Source: Xanthomonas cassavae CFBP 4642
GTDB lineage: Bacteria; Pseudomonadota; Gammaproteobacteria; Xanthomonadales; Xanthomonadaceae
Reading direction: 5' to 3'
NCBI RefSeq assembly: GCF_000454545.1
Contig: NZ_CM002139.1
Location: 2,243,441-2,307,440, forward strand
Length of the DNA: 64,000 bases
Numbering within the stretch: the stretch's first letter is position 1; every line of letters begins with the position of its first letter. The notes below the pieces were generated by a model that saw nothing but the letters and a program-made list of their open reading frames with translations, had not been told where the DNA came from and searched no databases. Positions 37,234 to 49,460 of this stretch are shown piece after piece. Position numbers and translations under genes: made by a program.

Positions 37234-39089
37234 GCGCGGCCATCGTCCCGTTGCGTCTGGCGTTGGTGGGCAATCCCAACAGTGGCAAGACCGCGCTGTT
37301 CAATCAGCTGACCGGCAGCCGCCAGAAGGTGGCCAACTACACCGGGGTCACCGTCGAGCGCAAGGAAGGCCACTTCCGCGCGCCGTCCGGACGCGATTTC
37401 GCGGTGCTGGACCTGCCAGGCGCCTACAGCCTGCAACCGGCCAGCCTGGACGAGGCGATCACCCGCGACCTGTGCCGCGGGTTCTATCCGGGCGAGCCGG
37501 CACCGGATGTATTGGTGTATGTGATGGACGCGACCAATCTGCGCCTGCATCTGCGCTTTGCGCTGGAGCTGCGCGAACTGGGCCGGCCGATGATCGTGGC
37601 GCTGAACATGATGGACGCCGCACAGCGACGCGGCATCGTGATCGACCTGCCGGCACTGGAACAGGCGCTGGGCGTGCCGGTGGTGGAAACGGTGGCGGTG
37701 CGGCGCGGCGGCGCCAGGGTGCTGGTGGAACGGCTCGATGCGCAGGCGGCCAGCCTGGCCGCGCCGACGGCCACGCCCCCGGCCGATGGCAACTACCACG
37801 CGCAGGTGCGGCAGATCCTGAGCGCGGCGGTCACCATGCCCACGCGCACCTCGCGCGTGGACGATGCGCTGGACCGCTGGCTGCTGCATCCGGTCTGGGG
37901 GCTGGTGACGCTGGCGGTGGTGATGTTCCTGATCTTCCAGGCGGTGTATGCCTGGGCCACGCCGGTGATGGACCTGATCGATGTCGGCACCGCTGCGCTG
38001 GGCGAGTGGGTGGGGAGCACCATGCCGGAAGGGCCGCTCAACAGCCTGCTCAAGGATGGTGTCATCGCCGGACTGGGCGGGGTGATCGTGTTCTTGCCGC
38101 AGATCCTGATCCTGTTCGCCTTCATCCTGGCATTGGAAGAATCCGGCTACCTGCCGCGTGCTGCGTTCCTGCTCGATCGCATGATGGCGGCGGCCGGGTT
38201 GTCCGGGCGTTCGTTCATTCCGTTGCTGTCGAGTTTTGCGTGTGCGGTGCCGGGCATCATGTCCACCCGCAGCATCCAGGACCCGCGCGACCGGCTGGCC
38301 ACCATCATGGTCGCGCCGCTGATGACCTGTTCGGCGCGGTTGCCGGTGTATGCGCTGCTGATCGGGGCCTTCATTCCGCAGAGGACGGTATGGGGCATCT
38401 TCAACCAGCAGGGGCTGGTGTTGTTCGGGTTGTATGCCGCGGCCATCGTCAGTGCACTGCTGGTGTCGTGGACGATGAAGAAGTGGCGCCGCGACAAGAG
38501 CGAGCACCCGCTGATGCTGGAGTTGCCGTCCTACCGCGTGCCGCAGGTGCGCGACCTGGCGCTGGGGCTGTGGGAGCGCGCCTGGATCTTCCTCAAGCGC
38601 GTGGGCGGCATCATCCTGGCGCTGACCATCCTGTTGTGGTTCCTGTTGTCGTTCCCGGCGGCGCCGGCAAATGCCACCTTGCCGGCAATCGACTACAGCT
38701 TTGCCGGCCGCATCGGCCATGCGATGGCGGCGTTCTTCGCACCGCTGGGCTTCAACTGGCAGATCTGCATTGCACTGATTCCCGGCCTGGCTGCGCGCGA
38801 AGTGGCGGTGGCCTCGCTGGCCACGGTGTACGCGCTGTCGTCCGCCGACGACGATGCCGCAGCGCAGGCCCTGTCCCCGCTGATCAGCGATGGTTGGTCG
38901 CTGGCCACCGCGCTGTCGCTGCTGGTCTGGTACATCTACGCGCCGATGTGCATCTCCACGCTGGCCACGATCAAGCGCGAAACCAATTCGTGGAAGCAGA
39001 TGACCATCAGCGCGGTGTACCTGTTCGCGCTGGCCTACCTGGCCTCGCTGGTGACCTACCAGCTGGCAGTCGCGCTCGGGGCTGGCTGA
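37230..39089 (+). CDS. feoB: ferrous iron transport protein B
   Basis: Inner-membrane Fe(II) permease with an N-terminal G-protein domain. Length is 619 residues, the shorter FeoB form. G1 motif is LVGNPNSGKTALFN (about 10-23), G3 is LDLPGAYSL, G4 is ALNMMD. Two Gate motifs with conserved Cys follow in the membrane part (SFACAVPGIMSTR and MTCSARLPVYALL). GAAGAAGAGG lies before the ATG. Second gene of the Fur-controlled operon. Confidence 0.95.
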   Translation: MSAAIVPLRLALVGNPNSGKTALFNQLTGSRQKVANYTGVTVERKEGHFRAPSGRDFAVLDLPGAYSLQPASLDEAITRDLCRGFYPGEPAPDVLVYVMDATNLRLHLRFALELRELGRPMIVALNMMDAAQRRGIVIDLPALEQALGVPVVETVAVRRGGARVLVERLDAQAASLAAPTATPPADGNYHAQVRQILSAAVTMPTRTSRVDDALDRWLLHPVWGLVTLAVVMFLIFQAVYAWATPVMDLIDVGTAALGEWVGSTMPEGPLNSLLKDGVIAGLGGVIVFLPQILILFAFILALEESGYLPRAAFLLDRMMAAAGLSGRSFIPLLSSFACAVPGIMSTRSIQDPRDRLATIMVAPLMTCSARLPVYALLIGAFIPQRTVWGIFNQQGLVLFGLYAAAIVSALLVSWTMKKWRRDKSEHPLMLELPSYRVPQVRDLALGLWERAWIFLKRVGGIILALTILLWFLLSFPAAPANATLPAIDYSFAGRIGHAMAAFFAPLGFNWQICIALIPGLAAREVAVASLATVYALSSADDDAAAQALSPLISDGWSLATALSLLVWYIYAPMCISTLATIKRETNSWKQMTISAVYLFALAYLASLVTYQLAVALGAG

Positions 39090-39090
39090 G

Positions 39091-39345
39091 ATGGACCTGT
39101 CGCTCACCCTGCAATACCTGGTCATCGCCGTCGCGGTGCTGCTCAGCCTGTGGGTGGTGATGAAGAAGCAGTTTCCCGGTCCCTTGCGCCGCCTGCGCGG
39201 GGCGCTTGCGCTCGCTCTGCTGCGCGCCGGCCGGCCGGCCTGGATGCACGTACTCGGCCGCGGCATCGCACCGCCGGCCACGCAGGGTGGCGCGTCCTGT
39301 GGCGGTTGCGACAGTTGCGGCCCGACGCCGCCACGCAAGCACTGA
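39091..39345 (+). CDS. small Cys-rich membrane protein of the feo operon (DUF6587-like)
   Basis: This protein of 84 residues starts one base after the feoB stop. A single transmembrane helix (LQYLVIAVAVLLSLWVVM) is followed by a basic segment and a C-terminal SCGGCDSCG cluster of four Cys. This resembles FeoB-associated Cys-rich proteins, in the position where other bacteria have FeoC. Metal binding is likely from the Cys pattern; its role in iron uptake is inferred from context. Confidence 0.78.
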   Translation: MDLSLTLQYLVIAVAVLLSLWVVMKKQFPGPLRRLRGALALALLRAGRPAWMHVLGRGIAPPATQGGASCGGCDSCGPTPPRKH

Positions 39346-39405
39346 GGCACGCAACCTACGCTACACCTGCGCGGCCGCAGGACGCGGCATGGCAGGGGGA
39401 TGGGA

Positions 39406-39615
39406 ATGCGTTTGCTGGTGTTGCTGGCGATTCTGGCCGCGGTGGCCGAGATTGCGCCCAACGAACAGTCGGCGATGGTTGAAACGCGCGCCACGCTCGG
39501 CCTGCCGGGCATGCGCATGACCTTCCGCTCGCGTGACAAGCTGATCCGCAAACGCTGGAAAACGCTGATTGCGCGCAGCGAGGACACCGTCTGGGTCGGG
39601 CCGGCTTACCAATAG
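39406..39615 (+). CDS. small hypothetical protein with signal-like N-terminus
   Basis: Unrecognised ORF of 69 residues. A hydrophobic start (RLLVLLAILAAVAEIAP) is followed by a short basic domain with MRMTFRSRDKLIRKRWKTL. ATG at 39406 has AGGGGG 6 bases upstream; an ATG at 39400 is too close to that site. It lies 60 bases after the feo operon in the same orientation, so it may be its last gene. Confidence 0.5.
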   Translation: MRLLVLLAILAAVAEIAPNEQSAMVETRATLGLPGMRMTFRSRDKLIRKRWKTLIARSEDTVWVGPAYQ

Positions 39616-39979
39616 CCGTGCCCGCAATAGCGGCGGAGCTGCGGATCTACGGTGTGGATCCATGCCTGCCGCTGCGGCTTGGGCGCAGGGACTTCATGCC
39701 ACCTGCAGATGCGGCAGGCGGCGGTTGCTTTCACCGGATTGAATGCTTGTGCAGAAAGCCGATTCCGAGCGCAGGCAGCGCCCGTCTGGCCGCTGCGCAG
39801 CATGCTTGCAGCTATTCTTGTTCAAATCGTCGTCAGTTCAGCCATTGCAACCCGCTGACGCACATGGCCGCTGCAGACGGTGCCGAACGTTTCCCCGCTG
39901 CCGCCTGACGGGTCCGGCGATGCCAGCGCACGCTGCAGTGCACAGCATCTGCGCAGCGGCCGTTGGGTATGCTTATGCC
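39616..39979. other. gene-free stretch
   Basis: About 360 bases between the small ORF and the aminotransferase gene. Short frames exist on both strands but none has protein-like composition or a ribosome binding site. It presumably holds the aminotransferase promoter. Confidence 0.5.
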
Positions 39980-41182
39980 ATGACCACTTCCTTCCAGATT
40001 TCCCGACGTGCGCAGGCGCTGACCAGTTCGGCGATTCGCGAAATTCTCAAGGTGACCGAGCGCCCGGAGGTCATTTCCTTCGCCGGTGGCCTGCCATCGC
40101 CGGCCACCTTTCCGGTGGAGCGCATGCGCGCGGCCAGCGACCAGGTATTGCGCGACGCGCCGCAGGCCGCGCTGCAATACGGCCCGACCGAAGGCTATGC
40201 GCCGCTGCGCGAGTGGGTGGCTGCGCGCCTGAGCTGCGATGGCGCCAGCATCCGGCCCAGCCAGGTGCTGATCACCACCGGGTCGCAGCAGGGCCTGGAC
40301 CTGCTGGGCAAGGTGTTCATCGACGAAGGCAGCAAGGTGCTGGTGGAGACGCCGAGTTACCTGGGCGCATTGCAGGCGTTTTCGCTGTTCCAGCCCAGCT
40401 TCGTCGGCATGCCCTCGGACGAGGAGGGCGTGGTGGTGGACGCGCTGGATCCGGCCCTGCTGGCCGATGCGCGCTTTCTGTATTGCCTGCCCAACTTCCA
40501 GAATCCCACCGGCCGCCGTCTGCCGCTGGCCCGGCGCCAGGCGCTGGTGGAGCGTGCTGCGCAGGCGGGTGTGCCGATTGTCGAAGACGATCCGTATGGC
40601 GAGTTGTATTACAGCGGTGAGCCGCTGCCGAGCCTGTTGTCGATGAACCCCGAAGGCGTCATCTACATGGGCTCGTTCTCCAAGGTGCTCGCGCCGGGCC
40701 TGCGGCTGGGGTACGTGGTGGCGCCGGAGGCGGTGCTGGGCAAGCTGATCCAGGCCAAGCAGGCAGCCGATCTGCATACGCCATCGTTCACCCAGCGCGT
40801 GGTGTACCAGACCTTGCAGGACGATTTTCTCGACACCCATATCCCGCAGATTCGCGCGCTCTACGCGCGCCAGTGCAGCCTGATGCTGGAAGCGCTGGAC
40901 CTGCACTTCCCGGAACAGGTGCAATGGAACCGCCCCGAAGGCGGGATGTTCCTGTGGGTCAGCCTGCCGCCGGGGTTGGACGGCACGGTGCTGCTAGCGC
41001 GGGCCATCGCACGCAACGTGGCCTTTGTGCCGGGTGCGCCGTTCTTCGCCACCTTGCCGCAGGCCAACACCTTGCGCCTGTCGTTCGTGACCGTGCCGGC
41101 CGAAAAGATCGATGCCGGCATCCAGGTGCTGGGCGAGGTGTTGCGCGAGGCATTGGCCGAGCTGCCGGGGCAGGGTGCATGA
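39980..41182 (+). CDS. PLP-dependent aminotransferase, 2-aminoadipate aminotransferase-like
   Basis: Fold-I aminotransferase of 400 residues in the LysN/MocR-catalytic-domain group. EVISFAGGLPSPATFP and ALQYGPTEGYAPLREWVA are characteristic of the N-terminal region, and the PLP lysine is in MGSFSKVLAPGLRLGYV (about residue 236). There is no DNA-binding domain, so it is an enzyme rather than a MocR regulator. Such enzymes act on aromatic, branched or alpha-aminoadipate substrates; the choice cannot be made here. The stop overlaps the MOSC gene by 4 bases (ATGA). Confidence 0.88.
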   Translation: MTTSFQISRRAQALTSSAIREILKVTERPEVISFAGGLPSPATFPVERMRAASDQVLRDAPQAALQYGPTEGYAPLREWVAARLSCDGASIRPSQVLITTGSQQGLDLLGKVFIDEGSKVLVETPSYLGALQAFSLFQPSFVGMPSDEEGVVVDALDPALLADARFLYCLPNFQNPTGRRLPLARRQALVERAAQAGVPIVEDDPYGELYYSGEPLPSLLSMNPEGVIYMGSFSKVLAPGLRLGYVVAPEAVLGKLIQAKQAADLHTPSFTQRVVYQTLQDDFLDTHIPQIRALYARQCSLMLEALDLHFPEQVQWNRPEGGMFLWVSLPPGLDGTVLLARAIARNVAFVPGAPFFATLPQANTLRLSFVTVPAEKIDAGIQVLGEVLREALAELPGQGA

Positions 41183-41898
41183 CGGCATCGGCGATGACCG
41201 CGCAGATGCCATCGTCCACGCCGATCGATAGCGTGGCCATTGGCGTGGCGCGCGATTTCAGCCGCCCCGGCACGCGCAGCGCCATCGACAAGCGTGCCGT
41301 ACCCGGACCGGTACGGGTGGGTATCGACGGGCTGGATGGCGACGAGCAGGGCGACCGCCGTGTGCATGGCGGGCCGGACAAGGCCATCCACCATTATCCG
41401 CGCGAGCACTACGCCGCCTGGCGCAGCGAACTCGGTGCGCATGCCTTGCTGGAGAGCGCTGGTGCCTTCGGCGAGAACCTGAGCACCGTCGGGCTGACCG
41501 AAGCCGATATTTGCCTGGGCGATCGCTTCGCGTTGGGCACGGCGGTGGTGGAGGTGTCGCAAGTGCGCCAGCCATGCTGGAAACTCTCGGACCGCTTCGG
41601 CGTGCGCGACATGGCGCGCCGGGTGCAGGACACCGGCCGCACCGGCTGGTATTACCGCGTGCTGCAACCCGGCGCCGTGACTGCAGGCGATATCCTGGCC
41701 TTGCAGGCACGTCCGCATCCGCACTGGTCGCTGTCGCGCCTGCAACAACTGCTCTACGCACGCGCGGTGGACGAAACCGCCATCACGGAGGTTCTGACGC
41801 TGCCGTTGGTGCCGTCGTGGCGCATCCTATTCGAACGCCGCCTGCAACGCAGCCAGGTCGAAAGCTGGAGCAAACGTCTGGATGGCGTGGAAGACTGA
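41179..41898 (+). CDS. MOSC-domain protein (YiiM-like)
   Basis: This protein of 239 residues has a MOSC domain (about 15-170) carrying the conserved Cys in VRQPCWKLSDRFG, followed by a three-helix C-terminal extension (SLSRLQQLLYARAVDE) as in YiiM proteins. MOSC proteins bind molybdenum cofactor or pyridoxal-like ligands and transfer sulfur or reduce N-hydroxylated compounds. Coupled to the aminotransferase gene by a 4-base overlap. Confidence 0.85.
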   Translation: MTASAMTAQMPSSTPIDSVAIGVARDFSRPGTRSAIDKRAVPGPVRVGIDGLDGDEQGDRRVHGGPDKAIHHYPREHYAAWRSELGAHALLESAGAFGENLSTVGLTEADICLGDRFALGTAVVEVSQVRQPCWKLSDRFGVRDMARRVQDTGRTGWYYRVLQPGAVTAGDILALQARPHPHWSLSRLQQLLYARAVDETAITEVLTLPLVPSWRILFERRLQRSQVESWSKRLDGVED

Positions 41899-42016
41899 GT
41901 GCAGCTGACAGCACGGTGACTTGGCAGCCATGCGGGCACGGCGGCCGGCCTCATGCTTTCCGATTCCCGATTCCCGGCACCTTGTACAACCCCCGCAGCC
42001 TCGCTAGCCTGCGCGC

Positions 42017-42733
42017 ATGACAAGCTCCCCTGTAAAAGTGTTGATCCACGGCGCCTCCGGGCGGATGGGCAAGGCCTTGCTGCGCCTGTCGGCCGAAGAC
42101 GAGGCCTTGCAGGTCGTCGGTGCGGTGGTGGGGCGCTCGCCTGCGCAGCGGGTGGTGGACGGCGTGCCGTTCTTCGCCGCCAGCGAGCTGGGCGGCGCGC
42201 CGGCCTTCGATGTGGCGGTCGATTTCAGTTTGCCGCAGGGCTTTGCGCCGATCCTGGCGTTGTGCGCGCAGCGCGGCAGACCGCTGGTGTCCGGCACCAC
42301 CGGGCTGGACGAGGCGCAGCGGTCGGCATTGCTGCAGGCGGCACAACAGATTCCGCTGGTGTGGGCGTCCAACTTCAGCCTGGGCGTGGCGGTGCTCACC
42401 GAGCTTGTCGAGCGCGCCGCCGGTACCTTGCCGGGCTGGGATTGCGACATCGTCGAAGCGCATCACGTCCACAAGCAGGACGCGCCGTCGGGGACTGCCC
42501 TGACCCTGGGTGAAGCCGCCACCGGCAGCGGTGCGCAGCCGCGTTTTGCCAGCCTGCGTGCCGGCGATATCGTCGGCGAGCATACGGTGCAGTTCACCGG
42601 GCTGGGCGAGCGGCTGGAGCTGGTGCATCGGGCCACCAACCGCGACATTTTCGCGCGTGGTGCGTTGCATGCTGCCAAGCGCCTGATCGGCCGGCCTGCC
42701 GGCAGTTACCGGGTGCGCGACCTGGTGTTGTAG
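42017..42733 (+). CDS. dapB: 4-hydroxy-tetrahydrodipicolinate reductase
   Basis: Enzyme of lysine and diaminopimelate synthesis, 238 residues. The nucleotide-binding motif is VLIHGASGRMG (about 8-18) and the active-site signature EAHHVHKQDAPSGTAL (about 146-161). It is shorter than E. coli DapB (273). Lies upstream of carA, as in many gammaproteobacteria, but with a strong hairpin between them. Confidence 0.95.
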   Translation: MTSSPVKVLIHGASGRMGKALLRLSAEDEALQVVGAVVGRSPAQRVVDGVPFFAASELGGAPAFDVAVDFSLPQGFAPILALCAQRGRPLVSGTTGLDEAQRSALLQAAQQIPLVWASNFSLGVAVLTELVERAAGTLPGWDCDIVEAHHVHKQDAPSGTALTLGEAATGSGAQPRFASLRAGDIVGEHTVQFTGLGERLELVHRATNRDIFARGALHAAKRLIGRPAGSYRVRDLVL

Positions 42734-42737
42734 CGCC

Positions 42738-42771
42738 GCGCAACCGCGTGTGAACGCACGCGCGGTTGCGC
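42738..42771 (+). terminator. strong hairpin behind dapB
   Basis: GCGCAACCGCG (42738-42748) and CGCGGTTGCGC (42761-42771) are perfect 11-base arms around a 12-base loop, 5 bases after the dapB stop. No T-run follows, so it may be a weak terminator or a stability element. Confidence 0.6.
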
Positions 42772-42967
42772 TGCGTATGCATGCGGGTGCGCCGCCGGGC
42801 ATGCTCGTCTCGCTTGTCAGGCTGGCAAGCCGGAGCACTTGCCATTACAATTCTCGCTTGCCCGAACCAGCGTCGGACCGGTCCTCAGCACCGCGTCCGC
42901 GCTTTGCTGCAACCGGAATTTGGCCGGAAGCGCATCGGAGTCCCAGGCAGCCAGAGCGAGACCCCAC

Positions 42968-44095
42968 GTGACCCAACCCGCAATCCTTGTCCTCGAAGAC
43001 GGTACCGTGTTCGAGGGCGAATCCGTAGGCGCCAACGGGCTTTCCGTCGGCGAAGTGGTGTTCAACACCGCCATGACCGGTTACCAGGAAGTCCTGACCG
43101 ACCCCTCCTACGCCCGCCAGATGGTCACGCTGACCTATCCGCACATCGGTAACACCGGTTTTACCGATCAGGACGATGAGGCCCGCAAGATCTGGGCCGC
43201 CGGCCTGATCGTGCGCGATGTGCCGCGCCGTCCCAGCAGCTGGCGCAGCCAGGTGGCCTTGCCGGAATGGCTGCAGGCGCGCGGCGTGGTGGCCATTTCC
43301 GGCATCGATACCCGCAAGCTGACCCGTCTGCTGCGCGAAAAGGGCGCCCAGAACGGCGCGCTGATGGCCGGCGAGATCGACGTCGACACCGCACTGGACG
43401 CCGCGCGCAAGTTCCCCGGCCTGAAGGGCATGGACCTGGCCAAGGTGGTCTCGACCGAGACCAGCTACACCTGGCAGGAAGGCCAGCTGGACTTGGACGC
43501 CAATGCGTTCGTGCGCGCCGAGCTCAAGTACCGCGTGGTGGCGTACGACTACGGCGTGAAGCTCAACATCCTGCGCATGCTCGCCGAGCGCGGTTGCGAC
43601 GTCACCGTGGTGCCGGCACAGACCCCGGTGGCCGAAGTGCTGGCGATGAATCCGGATGGCGTGTTCCTGTCCAACGGCCCGGGCGACCCGGAACCCTGCG
43701 ACTACGCCATCGCCGCGATCAAGGAGCTGGTGGCGAAGAAGGTGCCGACTTTCGGCATCTGCCTGGGCCATCAGCTGCTGGCGCTGGCTGCCGGTGCGAA
43801 GACGCTGAAGATGACCACCGGCCACCACGGCGCGAATCACCCGGTGCAGGACCTGGACGGCGGCCGGGTGATGATCACCTCGCAGAACCACGGCTTTGCG
43901 GTAGACGAACGCACGCTGCCAGCCAATGTGCGCGTCACCCACCGTTCGCTGTTCGATGGCACCAACCAGGGCATCGCGCTGACCGACGCGCCGGCCTTTT
44001 CGTTCCAGGGCCACCCGGAAGCTTCGCCGGGGCCGCGCGATGTGGGGCCGTTGTTCGATCGGTTTGTGGCGTTGATGGCTGAAGTGAAAGCTTGA
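42968..44095 (+). CDS. carA: carbamoyl-phosphate synthase small subunit
   Basis: Glutaminase subunit of 375 residues, supplying ammonia to CarB for pyrimidine and arginine synthesis. N-terminal domain with [14 protein letters not shown]; class I amidotransferase with the nucleophile Cys in [13 protein letters not shown] (about residue 264) and the His/Glu in [14 protein letters not shown] start. In relatives carB follows directly; here a two-gene cassette separates them by about 1.6 kb. Confidence 0.96.
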   Translation: MTQPAILVLEDGTVFEGESVGANGLSVGEVVFNTAMTGYQEVLTDPSYARQMVTLTYPHIGNTGFTDQDDEARKIWAAGLIVRDVPRRPSSWRSQVALPEWLQARGVVAISGIDTRKLTRLLREKGAQNGALMAGEIDVDTALDAARKFPGLKGMDLAKVVSTETSYTWQEGQLDLDANAFVRAELKYRVVAYDYGVKLNILRMLAERGCDVTVVPAQTPVAEVLAMNPDGVFLSNGPGDPEPCDYAIAAIKELVAKKVPTFGICLGHQLLALAAGAKTLKMTTGHHGANHPVQDLDGGRVMITSQNHGFAVDERTLPANVRVTHRSLFDGTNQGIALTDAPAFSFQGHPEASPGPRDVGPLFDRFVALMAEVKA

Positions 44096-44164
44096 ACCCC
44101 GTCCAGGGCCACATGCTCGCTCTGATGACTGCATGGCATACCGTCGGCCCCAGTGGAGGTCCTA

Positions 44165-45313
44165 ATGCTTGATCGCATCGACATCGAAGGTTTGAAGGGA
44201 GTCGGCAAGGTGGAGCTGCGGTTCGACGCAGCCTGCCGGGCGCGTGTGCTTTTTGGCGTCAATGGCGTTGGCAAAACGAAGTCTTTAGAAGCCATCTATT
44301 GCGTATTGCTTTTTACCAATGAGGAGTTCTTGCGAGTCAAGGGTGATCGGGGAATCAATCCAGACAAGTGCGTGCCCGCGTCCAACGTCCTTATCGATGA
44401 CTCGCGATATCTTATTGATGAGCCTTTGCAAAAGCTCGTGCAGGCAAGAGATGTTGCCTCACATGCTGTTCGTCATTCGCGTCCCTTGGTTTACATCGGT
44501 GCGGGTGGGCGATCGTCGATGGGAAGTCAGCCCACATCCATTGCAGCATTGGGAAATTTTGAGGAACGTAGGTCTCAGCATTTTGAGTTGCTGTTAGATA
44601 AGTGCAGAGAAGGCTCGTTGCGCTCTGCCGGCATGGATGCGGACATCCGCGTGTGGTTCATACAGCGTGCGCAGTCGGTCAACCCTTTTCAGGTTGAAAA
44701 GGACAACCTGCGCAACGAGATCGAGTCGGTATTGAAGCTGTTGCATCGCATCGATCAGCGTGTGGATGCCGAGCGCCTGCAGATCGACGGCTCGCAGCGT
44801 GTTTACCTGAGTGTGGAGGGCCGCATGATTGAGCTGGGTGAACTCAGTTCGGGATTTGCCTCGGTAGTGAAGCTGTTTCAAGCCATCGTCTCCGGGTACG
44901 CAGGCTTCAGTAACTCCAAGGATCTGCAGAACCTGCCAGGCGTGGTGCTGATCGACGAGATCGAAAGTCACCTCCATGTCGGTTGGCAGGTCAGCATCGT
45001 CAGACATTTGAAGGCGCTGTTCCCAAACACGCAGTTCTTCATTAGCACCCACTCGCCGCTGGTACTGACCCAGCTCGAGCAGGGAGAGGCCTATCTCCTG
45101 GAGCGCGACGCGGCAGACGGAGTCGTCAGGTCGTCTGTGATCGACTCGCCCAACATGAAGGCATTCGCGGATGTGCTTGAAGAGACCTTTGGTGTCGATC
45201 TCAATGCACTCAAGCGCGAGGCGCTGGTCAGCGAAGACCAGTCCGCTACCAAACGTGCATTGCTGGACCTGGTCAAGCAGCGCCGCGATCGGCAGGGTGG
45301 GGAGCAAGCATGA
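44165..45313 (+). CDS. AAA/ABC-type ATPase of an ATPase-PIN cassette
   Basis: This protein of 382 residues has Walker A GVNGVGKT (31-38), an ABC-like signature GELSSGF (225-231), Walker B VVLIDEIESHLH (260-271) and the switch His in STHSPLVL (294-301). This is the layout of SMC/OLD-like AAA_15/AAA_21 ATPases used as sensors in anti-phage and toxin-antitoxin modules. TGGAGG lies just before the ATG. Codon use is visibly less GC-biased than in carA and carB, especially in the first half, suggesting transfer. The downstream PIN gene overlaps its stop by 4 bases. A housekeeping role is unlikely; the defence role is inferred from architecture. Confidence 0.85.
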   Translation: MLDRIDIEGLKGVGKVELRFDAACRARVLFGVNGVGKTKSLEAIYCVLLFTNEEFLRVKGDRGINPDKCVPASNVLIDDSRYLIDEPLQKLVQARDVASHAVRHSRPLVYIGAGGRSSMGSQPTSIAALGNFEERRSQHFELLLDKCREGSLRSAGMDADIRVWFIQRAQSVNPFQVEKDNLRNEIESVLKLLHRIDQRVDAERLQIDGSQRVYLSVEGRMIELGELSSGFASVVKLFQAIVSGYAGFSNSKDLQNLPGVVLIDEIESHLHVGWQVSIVRHLKALFPNTQFFISTHSPLVLTQLEQGEAYLLERDAADGVVRSSVIDSPNMKAFADVLEETFGVDLNALKREALVSEDQSATKRALLDLVKQRRDRQGGEQA

Positions 45314-45717
45314 CCCGTCTGGTACTGCTCGATGCCAACCTCTTGATCGGCGCGCTGGATGGGGAGGAGAGCAATGCTGCTCACCAAGCGTCGCTGTCGA
45401 CATTCGAGGCGCTGGTCGCCGATCCGGATGTCAAGATCGCGATCTCCCCGCTGATTCGATACGAAGTGTTGCGCGGTATGGACGAGGCGGATTTCGAGGC
45501 GGTGAACGCCATCCTCAACGACATGAAGGAGTTCGAGGTGCGGGGTCAAGAGGCCATACGTGCCGCGTAAGTCTTCCGGAAGGCTCGCCAGACCAATGTA
45601 AAGCTGGATAAGCGCAGGTTCGACGTGTTCCATTGCGTCTGCGCAGAAATCAATGATCTCGAAATCCTAAGTAAAGATGGGGATATCGCGAAGATTCAAG
45701 AACTCATGAAGGCCTGA
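45310..45717 (+). pseudogene. PIN-domain nuclease, interrupted by an in-frame TAA
   Basis: The frame starts with ATG in the ATPase stop (ATGA). It encodes a PIN domain with Asp8 in LLDANLL and Glu52 in RYEVLRG, then meets TAA at codon 87 (45568-45570). The same frame continues without further stops for 48 codons, containing RFDVFHCVCAE and ILSKDGDI with the remaining acidic residues, and ends at 45717. Total length of 135 codons is normal for a PIN toxin. A single CAA or GAA to TAA change explains the break. The 86-residue product would lack half of the active site. Stop-codon readthrough is possible but nothing supports it. Confidence 0.75.
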
Positions 45718-45725
45718 ATAAGACA

Positions 45726-48964
<3,239 letters not shown>

Positions 48965-48968
<4 letters not shown>

Positions 48969-49441
48969 GAGCACCCATGACATCCAAGGGCGCGCAGCGC
49001 TTGCGCGAGGAACTGGATCAACTGAAATCGGTCAAGCGTCCGGCGGTGATCGCCGCGATCGCCGAGGCGCGCGCACACGGCGATCTGAAGGAAAACGCCG
49101 AGTATCACGCCGCGCGCGAGCAGCAGAGCTTCATCGAAGGCCGTATCAAGCAGCTGGAAGGCGAGCTCTCGCATGCCGAGATCATCGACATCACCAAGCT
49201 GGGCGCCGGCAGCAAGATCGTGTTCGGTGCCACGGTAACGCTGGCAGACGTCGAGACCGACGAGGAAAAGCGCTACCAGATCGTCGGCGACCTGGAAGCC
49301 GACATCAAGATGGGCCTGATCGCGATTTCCTCGCCGCTGGCACGCGCGTTGATCGGCAAGCTGGAAGGCGATGCAGTGACCATCGACGCGCCGGCTGGCC
49401 AGCGCGAATACGAAGTGGTCAGCGTCGCGTATCTGGATTGA
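48965..49441 (+). CDS. greA: transcription elongation factor GreA
   Basis: 158 residues: N-terminal coiled coil with [20 protein letters not shown], the acidic tip that enters the RNA polymerase secondary channel to stimulate transcript cleavage, and a C-terminal FKBP-like domain ([13 protein letters not shown]). ATG at 48965 overlaps the carB stop; MTSKG at 48977 is an alternative start giving the usual GreA N-terminus. Confidence 0.95.
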
Positions 49442-49460
49442 TCGCAGGCACGCCTGAGCG

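Noticed and set aside
39980..41182. MocR-type transcription regulator
   Set aside because: Only the aminotransferase-like domain is present; there is no N-terminal GntR-type helix-turn-helix.
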